Origin: Mycobacterium kyorinense
GTDB lineage: Bacteria > Actinomycetota > Actinomycetes > Mycobacteriales > Mycobacteriaceae
Assembly: GCF_002101735.1 (NCBI RefSeq)
Contig: NZ_LQPE01000147.1
Span: forward strand, 43,770-107,769
Length of the DNA stretch: 64,000 bases
Direction of reading: 5' to 3'
Program-made: the position numbers and the translations under genes
Notes under the pieces: model-generated
Told to the model about the DNA's origin: nothing
Databases searched by the model: none
What the model saw: only the letters and a program-made list of their open reading frames with translations
Shown: positions 7,758-16,926 of the stretch, piece after piece
Numbering within the stretch: the stretch's first letter is position 1
Layout: each line of letters starts with the position of its first letter

Positions 7758-9292
7758 CCGTCGTCTCCTGTGTTGCTCGAGTTGTTGACGGAGTATTTAA
7801 CGCCGTCGGGGCCCGTCACCTCACCGCTCTGCGGACTATAGACCGCGGTGGGGGGTCCAGCCGGGGTGTATATGCACGGGTTGGGCTGTTGCCCGTTGCA
7901 CTGGACCGTACCCGACCCCGGCCGCTGCAGCGGGTCGCTGATCGGTGGCGGCGTCAACCCACCCGGCGGCAGCTTACTGGCGGGCAGCGGGTTCAAGCCG
8001 TTGTTGATCGACGGGGCCGGTATCACCTGGCCCGGATTCACCGGCTGATCACAGCGGGCACCGGGTGCCGGGCAGTTGAGGATCTGGTTCGGGTCGCCGT
8101 ACCACGGGTTGGTACCCGCGGGCTCGTAGGGCTTGTTGCTGCGGCACTCCTTCGGCGACGCGGCGCGTTTACCCGGAACGTCGACACACGGAATGTTGCG
8201 CGCTCCGCGCACCACGTTGGCGGGCGTCTCCTGGGGGATCTTGCAGTACGCGCCTTCCGGCAGGGGCGCCAAACTCACATCCGCTGGCGACCGCCACTCG
8301 GCCGCGGGAGGCCACCCGGTCAAACATGGCGGCGGCTGGTTGATCGCCACACCGAGGTCCAGCACCGCGTTGTGCTCTTGCTCATACGGAGCCGAGATCG
8401 TCTGGATGATCGAACCGGCCTGCGGCAACAGCACCAGCACCTGCTCGACGCCGGCGTGATAACGCTTGAGCATCTCGATCACGACCGAGAGATTGGCCAG
8501 GGTCTGCGGCAGCGAATCCCGGACGTCGCTGAACACCGAGTTGAGATCGTCGGCGGTCGGCGCGGCCTTCGGTAGCAGGTCCCTGAGGTTCTGGTCCTTC
8601 TCGGCGGCCTGCGCGCCCAACACGTTCAGGTTGTGCGCCCAACGCTCGATCTGCGGACTGGACGTGGCCTGGCTATCAAGGATCGGCGCGGAGTTCTGAA
8701 TGATGTCGTCGACATCGCGGATATTCGTCCGGAAGTCACCGACGATCGCCTGAGTCGAGTCGACCAGCCGTTGCAGCGCCGGACCCAACCCGCCGACCGA
8801 CTGCGCTGTCTCGTCGAGCAGCTGACCGATCTTGTCCTTCGGCAACGCTTTCAACCCGCGGTAGGCGGTGTCCAGCGCCGGCCCGATCTCGCTGGGCACT
8901 GTGCCCTTCGTGATGGTCTGCCCGGGCGAGAAGAACTTGCCCGGATTGCCCGGCGACACCAGGTCCAGGTACTGCTCACCGACCGCCGACACCGAGTGCA
9001 CGTTCGCCGTCGCATCGGCCGGGATCTTGTAGCGGCTGTCGATGCTCATCGTCGCCTGCGCGCCGTGCTCGGTCGGCTCGACATCGGTGACCTTGCCGAT
9101 CGTAATACCGCGATAGGTGACGTTGGCCGTCGGATACAAGCCACCCGACGCGGGCAGGTCGGCCTTCAGCTGGTACTGGCCGATACCCATCAAGGTCGGG
9201 ATACGCAGGTAGTACCAGCCCAGCACCACCAGCGCGACCACGGTGATGATGCTGAACAGCACCAATTGGCGTTTGATGAACCTGGTTAGCAT
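7727..9292 (-). CDS. mce1F: Mce-family protein Mce1F
   Basis: The 521-residue Mce protein begins MLTRFIKRQLVLFSIITVVA, an uncleaved membrane anchor. It continues into the MlaD/Mce domain (residues about 40-120, with ASGGLYPTANVTYRGITIGKV and SVSAVGEQYLDLVSP), a long helical needle region and a Pro/Asn/Gly-rich C-terminal tail containing several Cys. Six Mce subunits (A-F) form the channel that carries fatty acids across the envelope. It is the last mce gene of the operon, and its start overlaps the mce1E end by 7 bases. Confidence 0.93.
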   Translation of the reverse strand: MLTRFIKRQLVLFSIITVVALVVLGWYYLRIPTLMGIGQYQLKADLPASGGLYPTANVTYRGITIGKVTDVEPTEHGAQATMSIDSRYKIPADATANVHSVSAVGEQYLDLVSPGNPGKFFSPGQTITKGTVPSEIGPALDTAYRGLKALPKDKIGQLLDETAQSVGGLGPALQRLVDSTQAIVGDFRTNIRDVDDIIQNSAPILDSQATSSPQIERWAHNLNVLGAQAAEKDQNLRDLLPKAAPTADDLNSVFSDVRDSLPQTLANLSVVIEMLKRYHAGVEQVLVLLPQAGSIIQTISAPYEQEHNAVLDLGVAINQPPPCLTGWPPAAEWRSPADVSLAPLPEGAYCKIPQETPANVVRGARNIPCVDVPGKRAASPKECRSNKPYEPAGTNPWYGDPNQILNCPAPGARCDQPVNPGQVIPAPSINNGLNPLPASKLPPGGLTPPPISDPLQRPGSGTVQCNGQQPNPCIYTPAGPPTAVYSPQSGEVTGPDGVKYSVNNSSNTGDDGWKEMLAPVS

Positions 9293-10443
9293 GTCGCCCT
9301 CTCCACCAATGGTCCGCCGGGGGCGTCGTTCGGGTTCGGCGTATAGCGGACGTCGGGAATCATCGTCGCCGGGTCACGGCCATACGACTGCTCGAGCGCC
9401 CGTAACGCGCCGGACAACCCCGTCCCGGTGAGGAAGGCGTTGTCGACCGTCGACAACGTCGTGTCGAGGTTGAGCGAGGCGTTCATGAAATCGCCTCGAA
9501 TCAGCTTCGGAGCGGTGTCTATGTCGAACGGGATCGTGGCGAGGATTTTCAGCGTCCCGAGCAGATACGGCGCGGCGCGGCCCAACTCCTTCAACGGACA
9601 CTGCAGCAGCTGCAGGTTCTGATGCAGCGGGCCCCGCGTTTCCGACAGGTATTGGTCGGCGGCCAAGCTGAGGCGGCCCAGCGCGTTGGTGGCGTCGATC
9701 AGCAGTTGCTGCTTTTCGGCGAAATGCTTGATCAGTGGCGGGAATTCGGTGAGCACCCGATCCAGGACGTCCGCACGTGTGCCCGCGTACGCCAGCAGCC
9801 GGTCGGTGGAGTCGATGGCGTGGGTGATGTCGTCGCGTTGCTGGTTGAGTTCGCGGGTGAAGGTGTCCAGCTTGCCGAGGAACGCGCGGATCTGCGGCCC
9901 GCGACCGCTCAAGATGTTGTTGACCTCGTTTTGGATCACCTCGAGATTCGAGATACCGCCGCCGCGCAGAATCATTGCGAGGCTGGCCAACGTGCGCTCG
10001 ATGTTGGGCCACGCTGACGAGTTCTTCAGCGGAATGGTGTCGCCGTCCTTCAGCAGTTGCGGCGACGGGTTGGGCGGTGCGGCCAGCTCGATGTGCTGAG
10101 TACCGAGCAAGCTGGTCTGCCCGATCTTGGCGGTGGCGTTCTTCGGCAGCTTGACGTTGCCGTCCACCCCCAGCGTCAGGGTGGCCACCCAGTTCTTCAG
10201 CTGGATGTCGCGAATCTTGCCGACGAACACGTCGGCCACCAGCACTTTGCTGTTGCCGTTGATTGCCAGCGTGTCCGGCACCTGCACGTAGAGGGTGTAG
10301 GCGCCGGCTCCGCTGCCGGGGCCGCCGGGCAGCGCCACATTCGCGATGCCGCGCCAGCCACACGAGCTCACCATCACCGCGGCGACCAGCAGAACCAGCC
10401 CCTGCCAGGCCCTTTCACAGACCAGGTGCATCACGCGGCTCAC
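9286..10443 (-). CDS. lprK: Mce-family lipoprotein Mce1E (LprK)
   Basis: A 385-residue Mce subunit with a lipoprotein signal peptide: after a hydrophobic LVLLVAAVM stretch the lipobox VSSC places the acylated Cys at residue 28. The MlaD domain follows (VLVADVFVGKIRDIQL, GQTSLLGTQHIELAAP), then a helical region with KLDTFTRELNQQRDDITHAI. In mce operons the fifth gene is regularly the lipoprotein. The GTG start overlaps the mce1D stop as GTGA. Confidence 0.93.
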   Translation of the reverse strand: MSRVMHLVCERAWQGLVLLVAAVMVSSCGWRGIANVALPGGPGSGAGAYTLYVQVPDTLAINGNSKVLVADVFVGKIRDIQLKNWVATLTLGVDGNVKLPKNATAKIGQTSLLGTQHIELAAPPNPSPQLLKDGDTIPLKNSSAWPNIERTLASLAMILRGGGISNLEVIQNEVNNILSGRGPQIRAFLGKLDTFTRELNQQRDDITHAIDSTDRLLAYAGTRADVLDRVLTEFPPLIKHFAEKQQLLIDATNALGRLSLAADQYLSETRGPLHQNLQLLQCPLKELGRAAPYLLGTLKILATIPFDIDTAPKLIRGDFMNASLNLDTTLSTVDNAFLTGTGLSGALRALEQSYGRDPATMIPDVRYTPNPNDAPGGPLVERATC

Positions 10444-12095
10444 GAGCCCCCTCCTATCGAAGAGGCTGCCTCAGCGGGCAGCGGTGGTCCGCCCGGGCCG
10501 GGCACCTGCGGACTGACCGGACCCGAGACCGGTGCCGGCGTCGGCGCGACCGGGCCGGGAACCACCTCTGGTCCGGGCGGCGGTGGCGGTATCGGCTGCG
10601 GATTACCGGGTACGCCGATGAACGGCAGCGGACCAGGCTCCTCGTTGTACGCGTTAGGCGGGCCCGGCGGGGTTTGGTACTGCGACTGGACCGGCTCGAT
10701 GTTCGGGCCACCCATCAGTTCGGCCAACGATTCCGGGGTAAGCAAGCCTTCCGTGATCGGGCCCACCCTCGTCCCTTGCATTCCGGGCGCAACAATCCAG
10801 CCCGGCTGCGTGTTGCGGTGCGAGGTCGGTGTGTCGGGCACCCAGATCCCCGGCACGGTGGTGTCCTTGTATCCCGGTGGCGGCTGCAGCCGTGGCTCGG
10901 AGTAGGCCACCTCCTTGGGCAGGGTCGCAGCGGTGCTGAAGAAGTTCAACCCGAACGGGATGTAGTTGAACTTGATCGCGTCCAGAATCGGCGCCAGATA
11001 CTGCGCACACAGTTCGGCAGACTCCTGATAGCCCGCCCGACTGAAGGCCTGAATCGTGCTGCAGATCAACTGCATCGGGCTCGCGAAGCCGATGCCGCCG
11101 AGGATCGACACCGGCTGGCTGACGACGGCACCGATCGCCGGGTGGTAGATCTGGTTGAGATTCGCCAGCGCGGTCGGCGCGACGTGCAACACGGTTTCCA
11201 ACCCGTTCAGCGGATCGGGCTGCAGCAGCGTGTTGGTTGCGGTGGCGAGGTTGTTGACGTCGTGCGTCAGCACATCGCGGTTCTTGGCCAGGAAGGGCCG
11301 CAGCGTCGTGAGCAAACTGTCGAACTGCTGGATGGCATTGGCCAAGTCGCGGTCCGAGCTGGCCAGGCTGTTGGTGAACTGGGCCAGGTTCTTGTTGAGC
11401 GCGACGAATTTCTGGTCGTCCTCATGCAGCGCGTTGACGAACAGCGCCAAGCTGCGCACCACGGCGAAGAAGTCGCCGCGGCCCTCGTTGAGCGCGTTGA
11501 GTGACCGCGACAGGGCGTCCAGCGTGGTGTTGATCTTTTTGCCCTTGCCGGCGAGCCCATTGGCGAACGATTCGATGATGTCGCCGAACGGCCCCTTGGG
11601 CTGCTCCTTGGTGGGGCCGAGTTTGGAGATGATGTTGGTAACGGTGTTGCGCAGCTGGTCCCATTCGGTGGGCACCTGAGTGCGCTCGATAGGGATCACC
11701 GCGTTATCGCCCAGCACCGGACCGCCCTTGTAGGGCGGATCCAACTGGATGTAGCGCGACGCCACGAGGGTGGGGTTGAGGATCTCCGCCGAGGCGTTGG
11801 CCGGGACCTTGTACTTGTTCGCGTAGTGAAAGGTCACCTTCATCTTGTCGCCGGCCGGCTCGATCTTGTCGATCGAACCCACGGGCACACCCATGATCCG
11901 AACCTCGTCGCCCTTGTACAGCGCGTTGGCCTCGGGGAAGTACGCGACGACGGTGTTGTTGGTCAGCTTTTTGAAGAGCTGAATCCCGACATAGCCGGCG
12001 ACCAAGGCAAGCACGATCACCAGTGATCCGATGATCACCGCCGCCCGCGACAGCTTGGGCAGCCGTAGGTTGCGGATATCGAAGACGGTGCTCAA
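10440..12095 (-). CDS. mce1D: Mce-family protein Mce1D
   Basis: The 551-residue protein has an N-terminal anchor helix (AAVIIGSLVIVLALVAGYVG), the Mce domain with EANALYKGDEVRIMGVPVGS, and a helical stretch around LDALSRSLNALNEGRGDFFAV. The very Pro-rich tail from about residue 460 to the end includes IPPPPPGPEVVPGPVAPTPA, which is expected to be disordered in the envelope. The start overlaps the mce1C stop as ATGA. Its role is as one of the six Mce1 channel subunits. Confidence 0.93.
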   Translation of the reverse strand: MSTVFDIRNLRLPKLSRAAVIIGSLVIVLALVAGYVGIQLFKKLTNNTVVAYFPEANALYKGDEVRIMGVPVGSIDKIEPAGDKMKVTFHYANKYKVPANASAEILNPTLVASRYIQLDPPYKGGPVLGDNAVIPIERTQVPTEWDQLRNTVTNIISKLGPTKEQPKGPFGDIIESFANGLAGKGKKINTTLDALSRSLNALNEGRGDFFAVVRSLALFVNALHEDDQKFVALNKNLAQFTNSLASSDRDLANAIQQFDSLLTTLRPFLAKNRDVLTHDVNNLATATNTLLQPDPLNGLETVLHVAPTALANLNQIYHPAIGAVVSQPVSILGGIGFASPMQLICSTIQAFSRAGYQESAELCAQYLAPILDAIKFNYIPFGLNFFSTAATLPKEVAYSEPRLQPPPGYKDTTVPGIWVPDTPTSHRNTQPGWIVAPGMQGTRVGPITEGLLTPESLAELMGGPNIEPVQSQYQTPPGPPNAYNEEPGPLPFIGVPGNPQPIPPPPPGPEVVPGPVAPTPAPVSGPVSPQVPGPGGPPLPAEAASSIGGGS

Positions 12096-13696
12096 CCTTC
12101 CCTACCTCCCAAGCTTCCGCCCCCGCCGCCTGGCTGGCTGTTTCCGCCTTGACCGGGCGGGATGAACGGCGCCGGCAACTGGTTCCCGGGCCCCGGCGGC
12201 GCGGGCGGTCCGGGAGGCAGAGGTGCCGGCGGAGGCGCCGCTGCGGGATTGGCCGGAGCCGGACCCGCCACAGGACCTGGTGGCTCGCTGCGTCCCCCGG
12301 GCGGACCCGGCGCGATCGGCACCGGTGTGCCCGGAACGTCCGGCGCGACCTCGCCCGGTCGCCCGCCGATCGAGATGCCCGGTGTCGGCGGCAAGCCGTT
12401 GGGGTTCGGCGGCGACGACAACACGTCGGGCAGCGCCGGGTACGGCCCATTCGGCCCGAACGGACCCAGGTTCTGGTCGACACCCGCACACGGCATCGGG
12501 TTCCACGGCCGCGGCAGCAGATCCGGCGTTGGCGCGTACGAACACGGTGAGCCCGGAGCCACTGCCGGTCCCGGATGATCCGGCGTGCCCTCCAATACCG
12601 GCGGCGCCGGCGGCGGCGCACCGTTGGGGAACCGGGTGCCGTTGGGGTCGGGGAACCGGAACGCCGGCAGCCCCGCGCTGCGCCAGAAGTCCTCCGGATC
12701 GATCCCGCGCTTCTTAAATGCGGCATCCACCCACGGCTGCAGGATCCAGCCCGGCGTCAGCAAGAAGTTAGCCAGCGACACCTTGAAATACGGTCCCGAC
12801 GCAACAGTTTCGTTGAAGGCGGCGATGGTCTTGGAGAGCAGGGTTACCGCGGTAGCCAAGTCGTCCTTGCGCGCCACCAACAGGTCACTGACGGTGCGCA
12901 GCTGCTCCAGTACGTGATTCAGGTTGGGGTTGTCGTTGATCACGCCCTGCAACTGCGTCGACAGGGCAGCCACGTTTCCTAGCAGTGCGCCGATGGCCCG
13001 GCTTCGTTGGTTGAAGGCGGCCAGCAGCGTATTCCCGTTCACGAACAGCCGGTCGATTTGATCGCTGCGCTCGCCGAGCACACTAGCCACCTGGTTGGCC
13101 TGCTTGAGCAAGTGAGTGACCTGTTCATCGCGCTTGCCGATGGTGTCGGAGAACTTGGCCACCCCGTCCAGAGCCGCGCTCAGGTGCGGGTAGGTCTCGT
13201 CGATGGTTTCCGACAGCACGTTCAACGACCGCTTGACGGTGTCGATGTCCCAGCCCGAGGCGGCCTTGGTGACGTCGAAGAACGCGTCGTAAATCTGGTA
13301 CGGGGTGGTGCTTTGGCCCAGCGGCAGCGTGCCGTTCGGACGCAGCCTTTGGGTGCCTCGCGGGTCGATCTCAAGCACTTTCCGGCCCAGGATGGTATCG
13401 GTCTTGATCGCCAGCCGGCTCTCGGTGCCGATGGTCTGGGTGCCAGTCGAGAAACTCATCACGACGTGGTCGCCGTCGATCTTGATTCCCTCGACCTTGC
13501 CGACGTTCATGCCGGCGATGCGCACCTTGTCACCCTTATTCAATCCGCCCGAATCCGGGAACTGCGCGAAGTAGATCGGGCTGGCGAACAACATCGGGAC
13601 ACTGGTCAAGGTTTGGCCGACACCGACGACGAGCAGCGTGACCACAATGCCCATCAGGCCGATACGAAGCCGGTTAGCAGGTTCGAGGGTTCTCAT
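12092..13696 (-). CDS. mce1C: Mce-family protein Mce1C
   Basis: About 534 residues: anchor helix (IGLMGIVVTLLVVGVGQTL), Mce domain with DSGGLNKGDKVRIAGMNVGK and DTILGRKVLEIDPRG, a helical needle region, and a long Pro/Gly/Ala-rich C-terminal tail ending in a Gly run. ATG at 13696 forms an ATGA overlap with the mce1B stop and is preferred to the GTG four codons upstream. The ends of Mce1C and Mce1D are the least conserved parts of the complex. Confidence 0.92.
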   Translation of the reverse strand: MRTLEPANRLRIGLMGIVVTLLVVGVGQTLTSVPMLFASPIYFAQFPDSGGLNKGDKVRIAGMNVGKVEGIKIDGDHVVMSFSTGTQTIGTESRLAIKTDTILGRKVLEIDPRGTQRLRPNGTLPLGQSTTPYQIYDAFFDVTKAASGWDIDTVKRSLNVLSETIDETYPHLSAALDGVAKFSDTIGKRDEQVTHLLKQANQVASVLGERSDQIDRLFVNGNTLLAAFNQRSRAIGALLGNVAALSTQLQGVINDNPNLNHVLEQLRTVSDLLVARKDDLATAVTLLSKTIAAFNETVASGPYFKVSLANFLLTPGWILQPWVDAAFKKRGIDPEDFWRSAGLPAFRFPDPNGTRFPNGAPPPAPPVLEGTPDHPGPAVAPGSPCSYAPTPDLLPRPWNPMPCAGVDQNLGPFGPNGPYPALPDVLSSPPNPNGLPPTPGISIGGRPGEVAPDVPGTPVPIAPGPPGGRSEPPGPVAGPAPANPAAAPPPAPLPPGPPAPPGPGNQLPAPFIPPGQGGNSQPGGGGGSLGGREG

Positions 13697-14733
13697 TGCG
13701 GCGTGCACCTACCAGTCGGCTGCGTCCAGACTCTGACCGTGCGGACCGGCCCACCGGGCTGAAGCCCGTTGGTCTTCAAAGTGACATCGCACAAGTAGAA
13801 GTTCACCCAGTCTCCGTAGCTGCCGACGGCGCGGCCTACCGTGTTCACGCCGACCGGCGCGCGGCGCAGCAGATCGTCGTACTGGTCGCGCTGGTCGATG
13901 ATCGCCTGCTGGATCGGGTCCAGGTAGTTGATCGTGTCGTGCAACAGGGACCGATTCTCTGCCAGTAGGTCGGCCACTGTTCCCGCGGCGTCACTGATGT
14001 GCGCGGTGCCCGCGGCCAGTGAGTCGGCGTGATTGTCCAGCCCGCTGATCAATTTCTCGAAGTTGTCGACGGTCTCATCGAACTGCTTGCGGTGCCTGAC
14101 GGTGGTGTCCAGCACGGTGTTGAGGTTCTTGATCACCTCGCCGATTGCCTGGTCGCGCTCGGCGATGTGGGACGTCAATTGTGCTGTCTGGTCGAGGATG
14201 TCGTTGATGGTGCCGCCTTGGCCCTGGAAGACCGTGATGATGGACGAGGCGATGTTGTTGACCTTGTCCGGGTCCAGCGCCCGAAACAGCGGCTTGAAAC
14301 CACCGATCAACGCGTCGAGGTCCAGCGCCGGCTGGGTGCGCGACAGCGGAATGAATCCTCCGGGCGGCAGCACCTTGTCGGAGCCTTCGCCCTCCCCGCG
14401 CTTGAGCTCCATGTAGCGGTCACCGATCAGGTTCAGGTAGCGGATCTGCGCGGTCGTGGACTGGTACAGCGGCACTTTGCGGTCGACGTCGAAGTCCACA
14501 TGCACCTTGTGGCCGTTGTCGACAAGCTTGATCTTTTTGACCTTGCCGATCTCCACACCGGAGGCGCGGACGAATTGCCCGTTGCGTAATCCGCTGGCAT
14601 TGCTGAATTCCGCGGAGTAGCTGTAGGTCCGGTCGAAGCGAATCTGCCCGAACACCACAACGAGGAGCGCCGTGAACGCCAGCAACACCGTTCCGATGAT
14701 GCCGAGCTTGATGACAGTGCCTCTGATACTCAT
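13693..14733 (-). CDS. mce1B: Mce-family protein Mce1B
   Basis: The 346-residue subunit starts MSIRGTVIKLGIIGTVLLAF, a membrane anchor. It has the Mce domain (NASGLRNGQFVRASGVEIGK, QIRYLNLIGDRYMEL) and a coiled helical region with DQTAQLTSHIAERDQAIGEV, ending in two Cys-containing segments (NFYLCDVTL, PTGRCTPQ). The upstream extension of the frame is discarded because ATG at 14733 gives an ATGA overlap with the mce1A stop. Confidence 0.92.
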   Translation of the reverse strand: MSIRGTVIKLGIIGTVLLAFTALLVVVFGQIRFDRTYSYSAEFSNASGLRNGQFVRASGVEIGKVKKIKLVDNGHKVHVDFDVDRKVPLYQSTTAQIRYLNLIGDRYMELKRGEGEGSDKVLPPGGFIPLSRTQPALDLDALIGGFKPLFRALDPDKVNNIASSIITVFQGQGGTINDILDQTAQLTSHIAERDQAIGEVIKNLNTVLDTTVRHRKQFDETVDNFEKLISGLDNHADSLAAGTAHISDAAGTVADLLAENRSLLHDTINYLDPIQQAIIDQRDQYDDLLRRAPVGVNTVGRAVGSYGDWVNFYLCDVTLKTNGLQPGGPVRTVRVWTQPTGRCTPQ

Positions 14734-16040
14734 GGGTTGATCGTGTTGTCCCCTACTTGGCGGCCCCATACGTACTCGATTGCGTACGGCGAGCCGACGT
14801 CCACGTGGTTGTACGGCGCCAGGCTGACGCCGGTATCAACGACCAGGTACGGCGCCGGCCACAGCTCACGGGTGATCTTCTGCCAGCAGCCGGGTGCCCC
14901 GCCCGGCCCACCGCGAGCGTTGATCCGCGGCAGGTTCTCCGGGTAGATGTAGGGATTCGGCGACCCGCCGACGAGCCCGGCCAACCCTGCCAGGCCCATG
15001 GTGGCCGCCGTGATGCCTGCCCCGGGCAGAGACGCCAGCATTCCCAATCCGGAAAGCAGTGCGACATTGGTTCGCAGCTCGTAGCCGCCGAAGCCACCGG
15101 TGAACGCAGCGACCTTGGGTTCCGCCTCGCTGATGTTGCGGACGGCACAGAAGATCTCCGGAGCATAGGTTTTGAGCAGCTGCGCGCTGGGCACCAGATC
15201 GGCCGCGCCCCGCGCCAGGTACGGCCCGCCGCGGTTGACGATGTCGGCGCCGGTGTTGCCGAATCCCGTCGCCGCCAGCAACGCCTCATCCAAGTCCTTC
15301 TCATGCTGGTGCAGCGTGCGCGCGGTGACGACAGCGTTGTTGAGGAAGTCGAACAGGTCCGGCGCCGCGTTGGCGTAGGTGTCACCGAGCGTGGCCAGCT
15401 GTTGAATGTCGTGGCGGATGGTTGGCATGCGCGGGTTGACGTCGTCGAGGATGGCGTTGCCGTTGACGATCGACTGACCGAACTTGTCGCCCAACCCGTT
15501 CAACGCTTCCGCGGCCGCGGAGAGGGTCAGGTTCACCTTGACCGGATCGACCTTCTCCGAGATCGACATGATCGTCTGGAACAACGTGTTGAACTCGGTG
15601 GTCACCGACCTTGCGTCGATCACACGACTTGGTGTGATCCGTTGTGGTGCAGGGTTTTTCGGCGACGTGAGCGACACATACTTTTGGCCGAACACTGTGG
15701 TCGCTTTGATGTTGGCGTCCACGTTGGCCGGAATAAGCCTAAGGTAGCGGGGGTAGACGTCCAAGGTGAACTTGGCCGCTGGTCTGCCGTCTAGTTGGAC
15801 CTCCGAGATGCTGGCCACCCGGCCTATCTGCACGCCGTTGTAGGTGACCTTCGCACCGGGATCCATCACCAAACCCGCTCGAGCCGACAGCATCGTCAGC
15901 TGTGTCTTCGGTGTGAAGTTCCCTTTGTACTGCATATACACCAGCCACAGCACCAGCGCACTGACCAACGCAACCACCACACCGGCCACCCTGTATGGCT
16001 GCGCCGGTGGTTTGTTTACTTTGCCTTGCGGAGTTGTCAT
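14730..16040 (-). CDS. mce1A: Mce-family protein Mce1A
   Basis: First of the six Mce subunits, 436 residues. It has an anchor helix (VAGVVVALVSALVLWLVYMQ) and the Mce domain with ARAGLVMDPGAKVTYNGVQI, GRVASISEVQLDGRPAAKF and VFGQKYVSLTSP. A helical region with DDVNPRMPTIRHDIQQLATL and a hydrophobic Gly/Ala segment near residues 320-360 follow. ATG at 16040 is chosen because it lies 17 bases after the yrbE1B stop and matches the usual N-terminus MTTPQGKVN. Mce1A of M. tuberculosis is known for promoting entry into host cells. Confidence 0.93.
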   Translation of the reverse strand: MTTPQGKVNKPPAQPYRVAGVVVALVSALVLWLVYMQYKGNFTPKTQLTMLSARAGLVMDPGAKVTYNGVQIGRVASISEVQLDGRPAAKFTLDVYPRYLRLIPANVDANIKATTVFGQKYVSLTSPKNPAPQRITPSRVIDARSVTTEFNTLFQTIMSISEKVDPVKVNLTLSAAAEALNGLGDKFGQSIVNGNAILDDVNPRMPTIRHDIQQLATLGDTYANAAPDLFDFLNNAVVTARTLHQHEKDLDEALLAATGFGNTGADIVNRGGPYLARGAADLVPSAQLLKTYAPEIFCAVRNISEAEPKVAAFTGGFGGYELRTNVALLSGLGMLASLPGAGITAATMGLAGLAGLVGGSPNPYIYPENLPRINARGGPGGAPGCWQKITRELWPAPYLVVDTGVSLAPYNHVDVGSPYAIEYVWGRQVGDNTINP

Positions 16041-16056
16041 GGCGTATCCCGTTGCC

Positions 16057-16926
16057 TCACACCGTGAATGCGAAGTTCGGGTCGACGCCGTAAAGCGCCA
16101 TTTCGGCCAACAGCATGACGACGGGCGTCGAGACCAGCGAGAAGCGCATCGAGCGGCCGACCGCCTCACCGACCCCGACCGGACCGCCACTGGCGTTGTA
16201 TCCGTAATAGCAATGGGTGAGCATCACGACCCCCGCGATGATGATGACCTCCACGAATGACCAAAACACGTCGTTGGGGCGCAAAAACGTTCGGAAATAG
16301 TGCTCGTAGGTGCCAGACGACTGTCCGTACAACACGGTCGTCAGCGCCTGCGGAGATAGGAACGACAGGATCAGGCCCACCGAGTAGAGCGGGATGATCA
16401 CCACCAGTCCCGCCAGCGCCCGGGTGGACACCAGGTACGCCATCGACTTGATGCCCATGACCTCCAGCGCGTCGATCTCTTCGCTGATTCGCATGGCGCC
16501 GAGTTCGGCGGTCGCGCCGGCACCGACCGTGGCCGCTAGAGCGATACCGGTGACGATAGGGGCGACAAGACGCACGTTGATGAATGCGGCGAGGAACCCT
16601 AGCAGGGTCTGAAGTCCGATGTGGCCCAGCGAGGCGAGGCCTTGAATCGCAACCAGCGAACCGGCGGACAGCGACACGAACGCGATGATGACCGCGGTCC
16701 CGCCGACGACGGCCATCGCCCCAGTGCCCATGCCGATCTCGGCGATGAGCCGCAGGATTTCCTTGCGATAACGCGTGACGGCCCATGCCATGTCACGCCC
16801 GCCGATGACCGCGAACCAGCCCAGCCTGCCGGCTTCGTCGAGCGGTCGGGCGACACTGCCGCCGTAGCGGCGAAGGTTCGCGGATGCCCGCGGGAAACGG
16901 GTCCGCAGTACTTGGGCCATGCTCAT
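16057..16926 (-). CDS. yrbE1B: MlaE-family ABC permease YrbE1B
   Basis: The 289-residue inner-membrane permease has about five to six helices and the MlaE/YrbE signature ATVGAGATAELGAMRISEEI followed by DALEVMGIKSMAYLVSTR, where the EEIDALEVMG part contacts the ATPase (MceG/Mkl, encoded elsewhere). ATG at 16926 overlaps the yrbE1A stop as ATGA. The large open frame upstream in this register is a shadow of yrbE1A. Confidence 0.93.
   Translation of the reverse strand: MSMAQVLRTRFPRASANLRRYGGSVARPLDEAGRLGWFAVIGGRDMAWAVTRYRKEILRLIAEIGMGTGAMAVVGGTAVIIAFVSLSAGSLVAIQGLASLGHIGLQTLLGFLAAFINVRLVAPIVTGIALAATVGAGATAELGAMRISEEIDALEVMGIKSMAYLVSTRALAGLVVIIPLYSVGLILSFLSPQALTTVLYGQSSGTYEHYFRTFLRPNDVFWSFVEVIIIAGVVMLTHCYYGYNASGGPVGVGEAVGRSMRFSLVSTPVVMLLAEMALYGVDPNFAFTV

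Noticed and set aside
8633..9289. Long plus-strand open frame antisense to mce1F (218 codons)
   Set aside because: High-GC genes leave the opposite strand open; the composition is Arg/Asp-rich with no motif or ribosome binding site, while mce1F is certain.
10057..11504. Pro/Arg/Gly-rich plus-strand frames opposite mce1D and mce1E
   Set aside because: They mirror the Pro-rich tails on the other strand and are not PE/PPE or PGRS genes.
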